DNA from: Lachnospiraceae bacterium
Lineage (GTDB): Bacteria; Bacillota; Clostridia; Lachnospirales; Lachnospiraceae
DNA length: 39,044 bases
Direction: 5' to 3'
Assembly: GCA_014804605.1 (NCBI GenBank)
Contig: JAAUZM010000032.1
Location: forward strand, 45,847-84,890
The notes under the pieces were generated by a model. That model did not search any database. It was not told the origin of the DNA and saw only the letters and a list, made by a program, of their open reading frames with translations. Below are positions 25,167 through 33,465 of the stretch, piece by piece. Position 1 is the first letter of the stretch, and each line of letters begins with the position of its first letter. The position numbers were made by a program, and so were the translations under genes.

Positions 25167-25775
25167 TTACGGTTTTCTATAATATTCATAGGTTTCTCTT
25201 GTCATGGGATCTATTCTCCCACCCTTCTGGGTCAGATGGGTTAACGTATCTTGTAAGATTCTGCATAACGCTTCATTCAAGTCCTGATAGGCCATTTTTC
25301 GCGCCGCCGCGAGATTCTGCATATATTGCTCCTCAATAACTGTGGTTCTTTTCATACGTTTCCGTCCGGGTTCAATATAGTCTGCGATATAGATTACTTG
25401 TTCCAGCGGGCTCATCTGCGGTCTGCCCGTAGTGTGATAATATATAGCATTCAAAATATCTTCATCGGTAATGCCATATTCCTGCTTTGCCAGCGCACCG
25501 CCTGCTTTGGCATGTAAGAGCGGAGAATCTTCCTGTGCCTCTGTTTCAGAGAGCACGATATGATTTTTGATACAAAGAGACATCTGCTTTTTATAACTTA
25601 AGCACTTGGCGCAGTCGTGCAGCATTCCTGCTATAAGCGCTTTTTCTATATCCACGTCGTGTACCGCAGCCAGATTGGCCGCTGTATATGCTACACTCAA
25701 AGTATGCTCATATCGCTTGGGTTCCAGCGTTTTCTCCATCTCTTTTCTGAGTTTTGACAGATCTGCTGTTTTCAT
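25167..25775 (-). CDS. yqeK: HD-domain hydrolase YqeK (diadenosine tetraphosphatase)
   Basis: YqeK hydrolyses Ap4A to ADP symmetrically. The 202-residue protein has the HD-domain signature: RYEHTLSVAYTAANLA (first His), GMLHDCAKCL (HD pair), YHTTG and IYIADYIEPGR. Start at 25775 (MKTADLSKL) lies 8 bases after the nadD stop, with GGAAAGG at the end of nadD. The open frame continues upstream out of frame with nadD, and that part is a shadow. This gene order, nadD-yqeK-rsfS, is typical of Firmicutes. Confidence 0.93.
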   Translation of the reverse strand: MKTADLSKLRKEMEKTLEPKRYEHTLSVAYTAANLAAVHDVDIEKALIAGMLHDCAKCLSYKKQMSLCIKNHIVLSETEAQEDSPLLHAKAGGALAKQEYGITDEDILNAIYYHTTGRPQMSPLEQVIYIADYIEPGRKRMKRTTVIEEQYMQNLAAARKMAYQDLNEALCRILQDTLTHLTQKGGRIDPMTRETYEYYRKP

Positions 25776-25782
25776 GTGTATA

Positions 25783-26409
25783 TCAATCCTTTCCGTGCCG
25801 GTTCTCTTCGCGATATAAACCCTTCTGTACAATATATGATCTGACAGATTCGGGTACATCCCTCTCGACGGACTCTCCGGCCGCAATCTTTCGTCGGATG
25901 TCTGAAGAAGAAATATCCATACATTCTGTCTGCAGCAGGCAAATGTCTGCACAGTATTCTTCTTGTAAAAACCGAATCTGTTCTTCCATGTCCTCAGTCG
26001 TCTTGCCATCCCGCACGGCTGCCAGAATACAGCAGTCAGCAAAAAGTTCCTCGGGATGAGCCCACTTAGACATATGAAAAAGACTGTCAGCGCCTACAAT
26101 GAAATAGTATTTAGCCTGCGGATTTTCCGCCCGAAGCCGTTTTAGCGTCTGATAGGTGTAAGTATTTCCCGTCTGCGTAAGCTCTATGTCGGACAGCGTA
26201 AACCGAGGCTGCCCCTCGATCGCAAGGGCCGTCATTTCGGCACGTACCCGTCCGTCTTCTACCTTCTGGTCAACCTTCATATACGGCACACCGCATGGCA
26301 TGAAAAGCACCTCATCCAGTGCAAACTGCTCCAGCGCTTTCTGTGCGAGCCTAAGATGACCGTTATGGATCGGGTTGAAAGTACCGCCCATGATTCCTAC
26401 TTTTCTCAA
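25783..26409 (-). CDS. nadD: Nicotinate-nucleotide adenylyltransferase
   Basis: Makes deamido-NAD from nicotinate mononucleotide and ATP. The nucleotidyltransferase signature GGTFNPIHNGH is at residues 8-18, and ISSSDIRRKI near residue 170 is the C-terminal phosphate-binding motif. The length of 208 is normal. The start is TTG at 26409, supported by AGGAGGT with 5-base spacing; there is no ATG at the right place. It leads into yqeK. Confidence 0.97.
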   Translation of the reverse strand: MRKVGIMGGTFNPIHNGHLRLAQKALEQFALDEVLFMPCGVPYMKVDQKVEDGRVRAEMTALAIEGQPRFTLSDIELTQTGNTYTYQTLKRLRAENPQAKYYFIVGADSLFHMSKWAHPEELFADCCILAAVRDGKTTEDMEEQIRFLQEEYCADICLLQTECMDISSSDIRRKIAAGESVERDVPESVRSYIVQKGLYREENRHGKD

Positions 26410-26462
26410 AGTCTACCTCCTGTACAGCAATGCCGTGCCGAACCTTATTTTGTACCAATCAC

Positions 26463-26777
26463 TCAATTTCCCTGCTTTGAAGGATTTTCCTTCGGCAGCA
26501 CGATTTTCGGGTCTTTTTTGTCCGGCTTGTAAAGTACGATCTTCTTACCGATCACCTGCACTACTTGAGAATGTGTACGTTCCGCAATTACCTGTGCGAT
26601 TTCACCGGGATCATCCATGCAGTTTTTTAACACGGCGATCTTAATCAGTTCTTTTGTATTGAACGCTTCATTAATTGCCTCTGTAAATTCCGGTGTCAGG
26701 CTGGATTTTCCTACTTGAAAAATAGGATTTAACGTACTCGCCAGACTCTTTAAATATGCTCTCTGCTTACTTGTCAT
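26463..26777 (-). CDS. yhbY: YhbY family ribosome assembly RNA-binding protein
   Basis: A 104-residue CRM-domain protein that binds the 50S precursor. Visible signs are LTSKQRAYLKSLA-type N-terminus (here MTSKQRAYLKSLASTLNP), FQVGKSSLTPEF, ELIKIAVLKNC and the VQVIGKKIVLYKPD core. AGAGGT precedes the ATG at 26777. It sits between obgE and nadD, the usual order. Confidence 0.95.
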   Translation of the reverse strand: MTSKQRAYLKSLASTLNPIFQVGKSSLTPEFTEAINEAFNTKELIKIAVLKNCMDDPGEIAQVIAERTHSQVVQVIGKKIVLYKPDKKDPKIVLPKENPSKQGN

Positions 26778-26833
26778 AATATACCTCTGTTTTCAACTGT
26801 TGTAAATTCATATTATAGATCATATCCGTTGCA

Positions 26834-28120
26834 TTATTTATAGTAATCGAAGGATAGACCGTACATCCGTACCGTATCGCCCTCGCTGATCCCCAGTGCT
26901 TCTAACTGTTCCAGAATACCATTGTCTTTTAAGAAGTCCTGAAAGAACTTGAAGCCTTTTTCGGATTCCAGATTCGTGTAGGACAACATCTTCTCGATCC
27001 TCGGGCCTTCCACCACATAAGCATCCTCTTCCTCGTCATAGATAACGGTAAAAGGATCACTTTCGGAACTGAAATGAAATTCCGGGAAGAATTCCTGTTC
27101 AAAGATAACCGGATTGGAATCAAGCTTCTCAAGAGCATTGCTGATTGCATACAGAAGCTCCCGCAGTCCCTGTCCGCTGATTGCGGAAATGGCGTATACC
27201 GGAATGCCCTTCGGCTCAAATTCCGCTCTGATCTTTGCTACGGGATCATCCTCCGTATAAATCATGTCGATCTTATTGGCGGCAATAATTTGAGGACGCT
27301 CGGCGATCTCCGCATTGTAAGTCGCCAGTTCCTTATTAATAGCGTAGATATCTTCAATCGGATCGCGGCCTTCCGTGGATGCGGCATCCACGATATGCAC
27401 GATCAGTTTCGTGCGCTCAATATGCCGCAGGAATTCGTGACCAAGACCGACTCCCTCAGAAGCGCCTTCGATGAGCCCCGGAATGTCTGCAATGACGAAT
27501 CCCTTCGCATCTTCTAAATCCACCACACCAAGATTGGGATTCAAGGTTGTAAAATGGTAATTGGCAATCTTCGGTCTTGCGTTTGTCACCTTAGAGAGAA
27601 ATGTGGATTTGCCCACATTCGGGAATCCTACCAGACCCACATCGGCGATCACCTTAAGTTCCAGCATAAGCTCCAGCTCCTGCGCCGGCTGTCCCGGCTG
27701 GGCATATCTGGGAGCCTGCATGGTACTTGTGGCGTAATGCTGGTTGCCGTTACCGCCTTTTCCGCCGTTTAGCAGGAGAAATCTGCGATTTTCGCCGGAC
27801 ATATCCGTAATAACCTGTCCGCTTTCGGCTTCTTTGATTACCGTTCCGGCAGGTACTTTGATTGTAATGTCTTCACCGTTCTTACCCGCACAGTTGCGCT
27901 TTCCGCCGTTTTCCCCGTTTCCGGCGCAGTACTTGCGGATATGGCGAAAATCCGTAAGTGTATTCAGGCCGTCGTCCACCTCAAAATACACGCTTCCGCC
28001 CTTGCCACCGTCACCGCCGTCGGGTCCGCCGTTCGGCACATATTTCTCTCTGCGGAAGGATACATGCCCGTCGCCGCCCTTTCCGCTCTTTACATATATT
28101 TTTGCACGATCTGCAAACAT
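26834..28120 (-). CDS. obgE: Ribosome-associated GTPase Obg
   Basis: Essential GTPase in 50S assembly and stress control. The glycine-rich Obg fold (KSGKGGDGHVSFRREKY, GGDGGKGGSVYF) is followed by a G domain with GFPNVGKST (G1), DIPGLIEG (G3) and NKID (G4) and by the OCT domain, about 90 residues at the C-terminus. 428 residues. GGAGG at 5-base spacing decides the start at 28120. It is preceded by a terminator hairpin that lies right before this ribosome site, so transcription from rpmA must read through it. Confidence 0.97.
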   Translation of the reverse strand: MFADRAKIYVKSGKGGDGHVSFRREKYVPNGGPDGGDGGKGGSVYFEVDDGLNTLTDFRHIRKYCAGNGENGGKRNCAGKNGEDITIKVPAGTVIKEAESGQVITDMSGENRRFLLLNGGKGGNGNQHYATSTMQAPRYAQPGQPAQELELMLELKVIADVGLVGFPNVGKSTFLSKVTNARPKIANYHFTTLNPNLGVVDLEDAKGFVIADIPGLIEGASEGVGLGHEFLRHIERTKLIVHIVDAASTEGRDPIEDIYAINKELATYNAEIAERPQIIAANKIDMIYTEDDPVAKIRAEFEPKGIPVYAISAISGQGLRELLYAISNALEKLDSNPVIFEQEFFPEFHFSSESDPFTVIYDEEEDAYVVEGPRIEKMLSYTNLESEKGFKFFQDFLKDNGILEQLEALGISEGDTVRMYGLSFDYYK

Positions 28121-28135
28121 AGTTTCCTCCATTTG

Positions 28136-28169
28136 AAAAAAGGCTCCAAACACCTAGATGTTCGAAGCC
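28136..28169 (-). terminator. Rho-independent terminator between rpmA and obgE
   Basis: On the minus strand GGCTTCGAACA (28159-28169) pairs with TGTTTGGAGCC (28142-28152), 11 bp with two G-T pairs, 6-base loop, then six T (28136-28141). The obgE ribosome site follows within a few bases. Confidence 0.85.
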
Positions 28170-28182
28170 CGAATCAATCATC

Positions 28183-28467
28183 CTATTTCTCTACAGGATA
28201 TACGGAAGCCTGTTTCTTGTCTCTTCCTTTTCTCTCGAAACGAAGCACACCGTCAACTAATGCAAACAGAGTGTCGTCACCGCCGATCCCTACGTTAATA
28301 CCGGGATGGATCTTTGTTCCACGCTGTCTGTATAAGATATTTCCTGCTTTGACGAATTGTCCGTCAGCTCTTTTGGCACCTAATCTTTTGGCCTCGGAAT
28401 CTCTACCGTTCTTAGTAGAACCTACACCTTTCTTATGTGCAAAAAATTGAAGGTTCATATTTAACAT
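28183..28467 (-). CDS. rpmA: Ribosomal protein L27 with cleavable N-terminal extension
   Basis: 94 residues. The N-terminus [24 protein letters not shown] shows the Firmicutes extension that is removed between F9 and A10 by the Prp protease, exposing the L27 end that reaches the peptidyl transferase centre. The rest ([34 protein letters not shown]) is canonical. GAGGAGGTG precedes the ATG with 7-base spacing. prp lies just upstream. Confidence 0.98.
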   Translation of the reverse strand: MLNMNLQFFAHKKGVGSTKNGRDSEAKRLGAKRADGQFVKAGNILYRQRGTKIHPGINVGIGGDDTLFALVDGVLRFERKGRDKKQASVYPVEK

Positions 28468-28471
28468 GGTA

Positions 28472-28804
28472 TTACACCTCCTCAAATGTCAATTTACAAT
28501 AGTTCTTACCATATTGTTTCTCAATCTGGGTAAGTCCCAGCACCAGAGAATCCATAAGCGCCTTGGAAGTTTCCTTCAAGGGCGGATTTACAAAATGACA
28601 CCGAATGGTTCCGGTCTCTTCGTCTGTCTCCACACGCATCTTCTCTCCGGTAATCTCTTCCAGAGAATTAATGGTGTTAATGACAAGTATGGAGATGGCA
28701 GCACATACGATATCTTCGCCATGGACGGCATATCCTGCATGCCCGTCACAGATAAATCCCTGATATTCTCCTGCTGTTGTCTTATAAAATGTGATCTGTG
28801 TCAT
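28472..28804 (-). CDS. prp: Ribosomal-processing cysteine protease Prp
   Basis: Cleaves the N-terminal extension of L27. The 110-residue protein has H22 in DGHAGYA and C34 in EDIVCAAIS, the catalytic pair at the same positions as in Staphylococcus aureus. The start at 28804 (MTQITFYKT) is supported by GAAGGTGTG. It lies between rplU and rpmA and is expected to be translated with them. Confidence 0.96.
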   Translation of the reverse strand: MTQITFYKTTAGEYQGFICDGHAGYAVHGEDIVCAAISILVINTINSLEEITGEKMRVETDEETGTIRCHFVNPPLKETSKALMDSLVLGLTQIEKQYGKNYCKLTFEEV

Positions 28805-28841
28805 CTCACACCTTCGCACAACTCTCAATCGTTAATAAATA

Positions 28842-29147
28842 CTACGCATTAATTTTATCGATTTTAATCTGAGTGTATGCTTGTCTGTGACCGTTTTTCT
28901 TATGATAGCCGGTTTTTCTCTTGTACTTGTACACGATAACTTTACGATACTTACCCTGATCCATAACGGTTCCGGTAACAGTTGCGTTTGCTACATCGCC
29001 TGCAACCTTAAGCTCTTTATCGCTGACAGCTAAAACCTGATCAAATGTCACAGCGCCTCCGACCTCAACGTCAAGCTTCTCAACTTTGATGACGTCTCCT
29101 TCAGAAACTTTGTACTGCTTTCCACCTGTTGCAATAATTGCGTACAT
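28842..29147 (-). CDS. rplU: Ribosomal protein L21
   Basis: 101 residues with MYAIIATGGKQYKV, VEKLDVEVG, and the C-terminal signature KVIVYKYKRKTGYHKKNGHRQ. First gene of the operon. AGGAGGTGCCAT precedes the ATG at 29147. The leader is described separately. Confidence 0.98.
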   Translation of the reverse strand: MYAIIATGGKQYKVSEGDVIKVEKLDVEVGGAVTFDQVLAVSDKELKVAGDVANATVTGTVMDQGKYRKVIVYKYKRKTGYHKKNGHRQAYTQIKIDKINA

Positions 29148-29270
29148 ATGGCACCTCCTATTCATGAACCGAAGTCCATTTACTCGCTAGCTCCGGTGAT
29201 GTCCGTCATATAAGTCTGTTTGTAAACTGCTTATAAATAGGCATACTTATACCTCGCTATGCGGCATACT
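29148..29270 (-). ncRNA. Putative L21 leader RNA
   Basis: A ~120-base untranslated leader lies between the promoter and rplU. On the plus strand TATAAGT (29209-29215) pairs with ACTTATA (29245-29251), enclosing a small dyad GTTTGTAAAC (29218-29227); GTATGCC occurs twice on the minus strand. Firmicutes rplU operons carry an autoregulatory L21 leader; I infer it here from position and length, and have not checked it against a covariance model. Confidence 0.5.
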
Positions 29271-29275
29271 CGAAT

Positions 29276-29304
29276 ATCATAAACGTTTTGGGGATATTTG
29301 TCAA
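29276..29304 (-). promoter_or_regulatory. Promoter of the rplU operon
   Basis: Minus strand TTGACA (29299-29304), 17-base spacer, TATGAT (29276-29281). Near-consensus sigma-A promoter for rplU-prp-rpmA and the following genes. Confidence 0.9.
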
Positions 29305-29365
29305 TGGCTTTATTATAAAATAATAAAATTCATAATCTATATATCGGATTACGCTTCTGACCGAC

Positions 29366-29911
29366 CTATTTTACAAAAAAATACGCCGCCATCTGCGCTC
29401 TGGAACTGAACTCTTCCGTCTCCAACAGTTCCCGCACTTCTTCTTTGCTGTAAAAATTTGCCGTGATTTGCTCATTTTCCGATGTATGATCCTCGAACTC
29501 CCCTTCAGCATCTACGAATGCAATCTGTGTTTTTACATCGGAAAAGGCTACCGCCGCGAAAGAAGGCGGCAGAATGCTGCGAATTTTTTTCACACTGAGT
29601 CCTGTCTCTTCATAAAGCTCTCTTTGAATACATTCTTCCAAAGATTCCCCTTCGTTGATCATACCCGCACACAGATTGTATACGAAACGGTTGACACCCA
29701 TACGGAATTCCTTTAATAACAGCAGCTTATCCTCATGATACGCCACGATGGAAACCCCGCTTACACGCTGTCCGATCGCCTCCGGTCCCGCAATCTCACT
29801 CCGGCTGACGATCTCATATTTTTTCTCCCTGCCCGCCTTATTGATATAAGTCAGCTCGTAATTTTTCAGGTACTTTCCGTCTTTTACCTTCTCGAAACTC
29901 AGAAGCTTCAT
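29366..29911 (-). CDS. NUDIX hydrolase
   Basis: A 181-residue protein with an intact Nudix box GMINEGESLEECIQRELYEETGLS (GX5EX7REUXEEXGU). The sequence before it (ADP-ribose pyrophosphatase-like: VSRSEIAGPEAIGQ, VSIVAYHEDKLLLLKEFR) suggests a nucleoside-diphosphate-sugar hydrolase such as ADP-ribose pyrophosphatase, but the substrate is not proven. The start is ambiguous: ATG at 29911 or 29923; neither has a well-spaced ribosome site. It has its own short transcription unit before rplU. Confidence 0.9.
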   Translation of the reverse strand: MKLLSFEKVKDGKYLKNYELTYINKAGREKKYEIVSRSEIAGPEAIGQRVSGVSIVAYHEDKLLLLKEFRMGVNRFVYNLCAGMINEGESLEECIQRELYEETGLSVKKIRSILPPSFAAVAFSDVKTQIAFVDAEGEFEDHTSENEQITANFYSKEEVRELLETEEFSSRAQMAAYFFVK

Positions 29912-29964
29912 ATGAATAACCATGCCTTTCTCTTTGTCATCATCCTATCGTAGCATATCATATC

Positions 29965-31242
29965 TTATAATTTATGCGGAGCCGCTTGACCAAATTGCTC
30001 CCGGAAACTCGGGTTCACTTTTTTTCTGGTAATCTCCATCAATCCGAGTCCCGTCATATCCACAACATCTGCCGTGATACTGTCTTTTTTCAGCAGATTT
30101 CTCATATATTCCACGAGCTGTCTCTCATGCTCCTTTTTTCTGAGATTAATGAAATCCACCAGAATAATGCCCGATAAGTTTCTCGCCCGCAGATGTACGG
30201 CAATCATCTCGGCAGCTTCCATGTTGATCTTTACGGCGGTTTCTTCTTTATTTTTGCCCTGCTCACATTTTCCGCTGTTGACATCAATGGAAATAAGGGC
30301 CTCTGTCGGCTCAATGACAAGATAACCGCCTGACTTTAACCAAACCTTCCTGTCTAAAAGCTCATGGATCCGCGTTTCTACGGCATACAGCTTATAAAGC
30401 GGCAGCATTTTGTCCTCATAGAGCCGGAGCGACAGATCCGTTCCAGTAAACTGAGATTGCAGTACTTCATAGATTTCGGGAAGATCGGTGATTACCTCAT
30501 CATATTCTGACGTATAAGTGTTTTCAATAAAATGAACATAATCGGGCTTGCCGCGGTACAGGCAGCTATAGCAGGTACGTTTATCCGCAATCTGCATAAT
30601 ATGCGCCAACTGCTCTGTCAAATACCGTGCTTCTTCAATCAACGGCTCATCTTCGGCAAGTTCCCCGGCATTCGTACGGACGATAAGCTGATAATGTTCG
30701 GCGATCTGCCGCAGTGCCTCTATGCTTCGGAATCTGACCTGCTTCTTTTTGCTCAATTTAGATGATATCTGAACAATGTTCCGTCCGCAAATGCTATCAG
30801 AGTCCTCTGCCTGTGTACCGGAATCCGGCTCTGCAGGGATACGGTTCCCGAAATGCTCCTGTCGCGGCACCCCCACGACAGCATACTGCCCCGACAGGGA
30901 AATTGATGTCGTCACACCTGCCAGCTTCGTTTTCATCGGTTCTTTGATGATCTGTACGGGAATTTCGTCTCCCGCTTTAATCTTCCCGTCCGCTTTCCGA
31001 TTCATCACACAGGCGTATTTTGCGTCCGTAAGCGGCAAAAAGGTGAGGTATCCCTGCCCCAGATCCACAAATGCGGCTCCGATATTATCAGAGATATTCT
31101 TCACCTTGCCTACATAGATGTTCCCCACCGCATACTCGTTCTGATTCTGTACCTGGATGGACAGAATCTGATTGTCTCGTATGAGTATGGAGAGTAATTG
31201 ATTATTTAATTTTAAAATCAAAATTTTACCTTTTGCCGACAT
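29965..31242 (-). CDS. rng: Ribonuclease E/G family, short form
   Basis: Endoribonuclease in RNA decay or rRNA maturation. An S1-like N-terminal domain (YVGKVKNISDNIGAAFVDLG) is followed by the catalytic DNase-I-like core with magnesium Asp residues D320 in LISIDVNSGK and D363 in ILVDFINLRKK. It stops at residue 425, just before the CPxC zinc-link seen in E. coli RNase E/G, so it should lack that dimer site. An insert of about 25 residues (around 130-155) is poorly conserved. GGAG at 7-base spacing precedes the ATG. It usually follows TIGR03936, but here other genes intervene. Confidence 0.93.
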   Translation of the reverse strand: MSAKGKILILKLNNQLLSILIRDNQILSIQVQNQNEYAVGNIYVGKVKNISDNIGAAFVDLGQGYLTFLPLTDAKYACVMNRKADGKIKAGDEIPVQIIKEPMKTKLAGVTTSISLSGQYAVVGVPRQEHFGNRIPAEPDSGTQAEDSDSICGRNIVQISSKLSKKKQVRFRSIEALRQIAEHYQLIVRTNAGELAEDEPLIEEARYLTEQLAHIMQIADKRTCYSCLYRGKPDYVHFIENTYTSEYDEVITDLPEIYEVLQSQFTGTDLSLRLYEDKMLPLYKLYAVETRIHELLDRKVWLKSGGYLVIEPTEALISIDVNSGKCEQGKNKEETAVKINMEAAEMIAVHLRARNLSGIILVDFINLRKKEHERQLVEYMRNLLKKDSITADVVDMTGLGLMEITRKKVNPSFREQFGQAAPHKL

Positions 31243-31376
31243 CGCAGACTCCTGCTTATATCATCCTACGTTTAGAACTACGCCATATGACTGAAGTTCA
31301 CTGTGAATAGTATATCACAATATAAGAGAAAAGCCAAAACAGAATCATGCGGCAAATCATACGATATGAATGCGTT

Positions 31377-32237
31377 TTACAGTCCTTCTTTTTTAATTCT
31401 ATACAGAATATAGAATGCAAACAAAATAGTCGGCATAAAAGGGATGATTCCTGCATATGCAGGACCGATCAATATCTTATATTGCGTTGTACTGCAGAAC
31501 AGTATGCCTGTGCTTCCCAAGCCGTTGATGGCGCTGTGGCAGATCGCTGCCGGAAGTGCGCTGTCTGTACGCAGTGTGACGTACCCTTCAATCACTCCGA
31601 TGAAAGTGCAGAAGACAATCATCATCAAAATGCCCAAATAAGGGTATCCAGGGTAATCCGTGCCGTAATTATGTCCCATGGCAATCATCGGCGCATGCCA
31701 TATTCCCCAGATTACGCCCGTAAACAGAACAGCTTTCATGGTGCCGCAGGAGTCCTTTAATCCGTATAACAGATATCCACGCCAGCCGAGCTCTTCACCA
31801 AGAGTCGGAATTACATTGATAATTGGTGAAATCGCCGTAACCACGATCAAATTGACGATCTGTGACGTGCGCATATCCGGAGCAAAATCCCACATCACGG
31901 ATGCGGTCAGGTCAAACTGTTCGCTGTAGATCAGATAATAAACCAATATACCCAGATACACTAAGATGATAAAGCTAAAATAAGCAAACAGATAATTTTT
32001 CCCATTCCCTTTGAATTTGGGTGCCAGCTTAAAATCGTGAAACCCCTGCTTCGTGAACAGTCTGGTCAGTACATTGCCGAGAACCGGCATAAACATACAC
32101 AGCATAAATATGACAAGGGACTCTATTCCCCCGTAAGCTACCCCCATAACTGGGATCAATGCAAGAAGCATCCATGTCAGGGTAAAAGTAATAACGCAAA
32201 ATAAAATCGTGCGTTTTTTCGTTATTTTATGTTCCAT
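31377..32237 (-). CDS. CPBP family intramembrane metalloprotease
   Basis: A 286-residue multi-helix protein of the Abi/CAAX-prenyl protease family. The three motifs are complete: GEELGWRGYLL (EExxxR), GVIWGIWHAP (WxxxH) and CHSAINGLG (HxxxN). Members act in bacteriocin self-immunity, prenyl-like processing or unknown roles. GGAGG at 10-base spacing precedes the start. A terminator lies between it and ybjQ, so it is probably its own unit or a read-through partner. Confidence 0.92.
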   Translation of the reverse strand: MEHKITKKRTILFCVITFTLTWMLLALIPVMGVAYGGIESLVIFMLCMFMPVLGNVLTRLFTKQGFHDFKLAPKFKGNGKNYLFAYFSFIILVYLGILVYYLIYSEQFDLTASVMWDFAPDMRTSQIVNLIVVTAISPIINVIPTLGEELGWRGYLLYGLKDSCGTMKAVLFTGVIWGIWHAPMIAMGHNYGTDYPGYPYLGILMMIVFCTFIGVIEGYVTLRTDSALPAAICHSAINGLGSTGILFCSTTQYKILIGPAYAGIIPFMPTILFAFYILYRIKKEGL

Positions 32238-32279
32238 ATCGGTTCATCCTCCGCTCAAATTAAAATTTTAAATAAATAT

Positions 32280-32315
32280 AGAGGATGCCTTGATCTTCCC
32301 CATAAGACATCCTCC
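32280..32315 (-). terminator. Terminator between ybjQ and the CPBP gene
   Basis: Minus strand AGGAGGATGTC pairs with GGCATCCTCT (plus strand arms about 32280-32289 and 32306-32315), with a 16-base loop and a T-rich tail. Two mismatches in the stem. Confidence 0.55.
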
Positions 32316-32322
32316 TTTGTTA

Positions 32323-32640
32323 TTACAGATTTTTATATTTCACAGCCGTGCCGTAAGCAATCACTTCTGCCGCTCCCTGCATAACCGAGGAAGATGCATA
32401 CCGCACATTGACAATTGCATCCGCGCCTATCGCCTGCGCTTCATCCACCATACGCTTCACGGCGATCTGTCTTGCCTGATTGAGCATTTCCGTATATTCC
32501 GTGACCTCTCCGCCGACTAATGTTTTGATTCCCGCCATAAAATCCTTGCCGAAATTTTTCGTCTGCACGATACTTCCCTTCACGATTCCTAATGTTTCTA
32601 ATTCTTTTCCTGAAATATAATCAGTATTTACGAGCAGCAT
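32323..32640 (-). CDS. YbjQ/UPF0145 family protein
   Basis: 105 residues. The typical core is present: LGIVKGSIVQTKNFGKDFMAG, MLNQARQIAVKRM, AIGADAIVNVRYASS and VIAYGTAVKY. Often annotated as a heavy-metal-binding domain, though the evidence is weak. It forms homo-oligomers in structural genomics reports as far as I recall. Start at 32640 has GAAGGAGGAG; it overlaps the end of the merR gene by 20 bases, so the two are coupled. Confidence 0.93.
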   Translation of the reverse strand: MLLVNTDYISGKELETLGIVKGSIVQTKNFGKDFMAGIKTLVGGEVTEYTEMLNQARQIAVKRMVDEAQAIGADAIVNVRYASSSVMQGAAEVIAYGTAVKYKNL

Positions 32641-33262
32641 CTTCTTCTCCTCCTTCAATCTCTCTCATGCGCTGTATCAGTGCGATAATCACTGCCATAA
32701 TCACCGCTATCGGTATGAAAATAAATACACCCAGCATCCAGAGCGGAATCGGGTCTGTTATATAGCCCCATATAAAGACACAGATAAGAAACACCATAAA
32801 AATAATAAATGTTCCTGCCGCGATGATGGAGCCGAATTTTTTTTGAATAATATCATTCTTATTCACATTGGTAAATCTCGTTCCTTCCTTCTCCATTGCC
32901 ACCATCCTTTCCAAGTATTCATCAGGCATAAGAAAGGGGTATTTACAATGATCCTCCAAAAGACTATGGCAGAGCCCGGAAGTTTCCTGCAAATTAATTT
33001 TCTCCCGTTCCAAAACGATCAACTGTCGTTGCAGCGCATCCTCAAGAAGCAGTTCGCCATGCTGAATTTTACGGATCTCCTCAATCGGAAGGGAAAGTTT
33101 TCTGAGAAGTTTGATTTTCTTTAGCTCAGACACGTCTTCCTCCGTATAGTCCCGATATCCGTTTTCAACATTTCTCTTAGGATTCAGAAGTCCTTGTTGT
33201 TCATAGAAGCGGATGTTCTTCTTGGTAATGCCCACCTGCTGTTCAACTTCGTTGATCTTCAT
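32621..33262 (-). CDS. MerR family regulator with two C-terminal transmembrane helices
   Basis: A 213-residue protein. Residues 1-70 are a MerR DNA-binding domain: KINEVEQQVGITKKNIRFYEQQGLL, NGYRDYTEEDVSELKKIKLLRKL. A coiled-coil region follows to about residue 105 (IVLEREKINLQETSGL). The C-terminal part does not look like a metal or drug pocket: after an amphipathic stretch, two membrane helices (about 146-168 and 174-198, GTFIIFMVFLICVFIWGYI and FIFIPIAVIMAVIIALI) occur. It is likely a membrane-tethered regulator. Its own promoter with a dyad in a 19-bp spacer lies directly upstream. ybjQ is the only clear partner. Confidence 0.92.
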   Translation of the reverse strand: MKINEVEQQVGITKKNIRFYEQQGLLNPKRNVENGYRDYTEEDVSELKKIKLLRKLSLPIEEIRKIQHGELLLEDALQRQLIVLEREKINLQETSGLCHSLLEDHCKYPFLMPDEYLERMVAMEKEGTRFTNVNKNDIIQKKFGSIIAAGTFIIFMVFLICVFIWGYITDPIPLWMLGVFIFIPIAVIMAVIIALIQRMREIEGGEEDAARKY

Positions 33263-33298
33263 GGTATGATTTCCTTTCTTACCCGTCCTGTTGCAATC

Positions 33299-33329
33299 AG
33301 AATAAGGCTTCCACAAGGTGGAAGGTCAA
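33299..33329 (-). promoter_or_regulatory. MerR-type promoter with dyad in a 19-bp spacer
   Basis: Minus strand TTGACC (33324-33329), 19-base spacer, TATTCT (33299-33304). The spacer contains the perfect inverted repeat CTTCCAC-CTT-GTGGAAG (33308-33324). A long spacer with a central dyad is the hallmark of MerR-activated promoters; the sequence recalls CueR-type promoters. It starts the merR-ybjQ unit about 30 bases before the ATG. Confidence 0.9.
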
Positions 33330-33357
33330 GAGTTTTTTGCAATTTTATCAATAATAT

Positions 33358-33401
33358 TATAGGGAACTTTTGCAAATATATTTTGCAAAAAATTCCCTAT
33401 A
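33358..33401. repeat. Long stem-loop between traX and merR
   Basis: TATAGGGAA (33358-33366) pairs with TTCCCTATA (33393-33401), and TTTTGCAAA (33368-33376) pairs with TTTGCAAAA (33382-33390), with a small internal bulge. No clear T-run in either direction. Could end the traX unit. Confidence 0.6.
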
Positions 33402-33465
33402 TTAAACGACCAAATTATTGCACTTTGACTGATCCTATAAAAAGCCCGAAACTTTGACACATTAT

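Noticed and set aside
25776-26042. N-terminal extension of yqeK
   Set aside because: It lies out of frame inside nadD, and the YqeK fold begins at 25775.
27941-28450. 169-codon plus-strand frame
   Set aside because: Antisense to obgE and rpmA, which are certain genes; the open frame follows from their codon bias.
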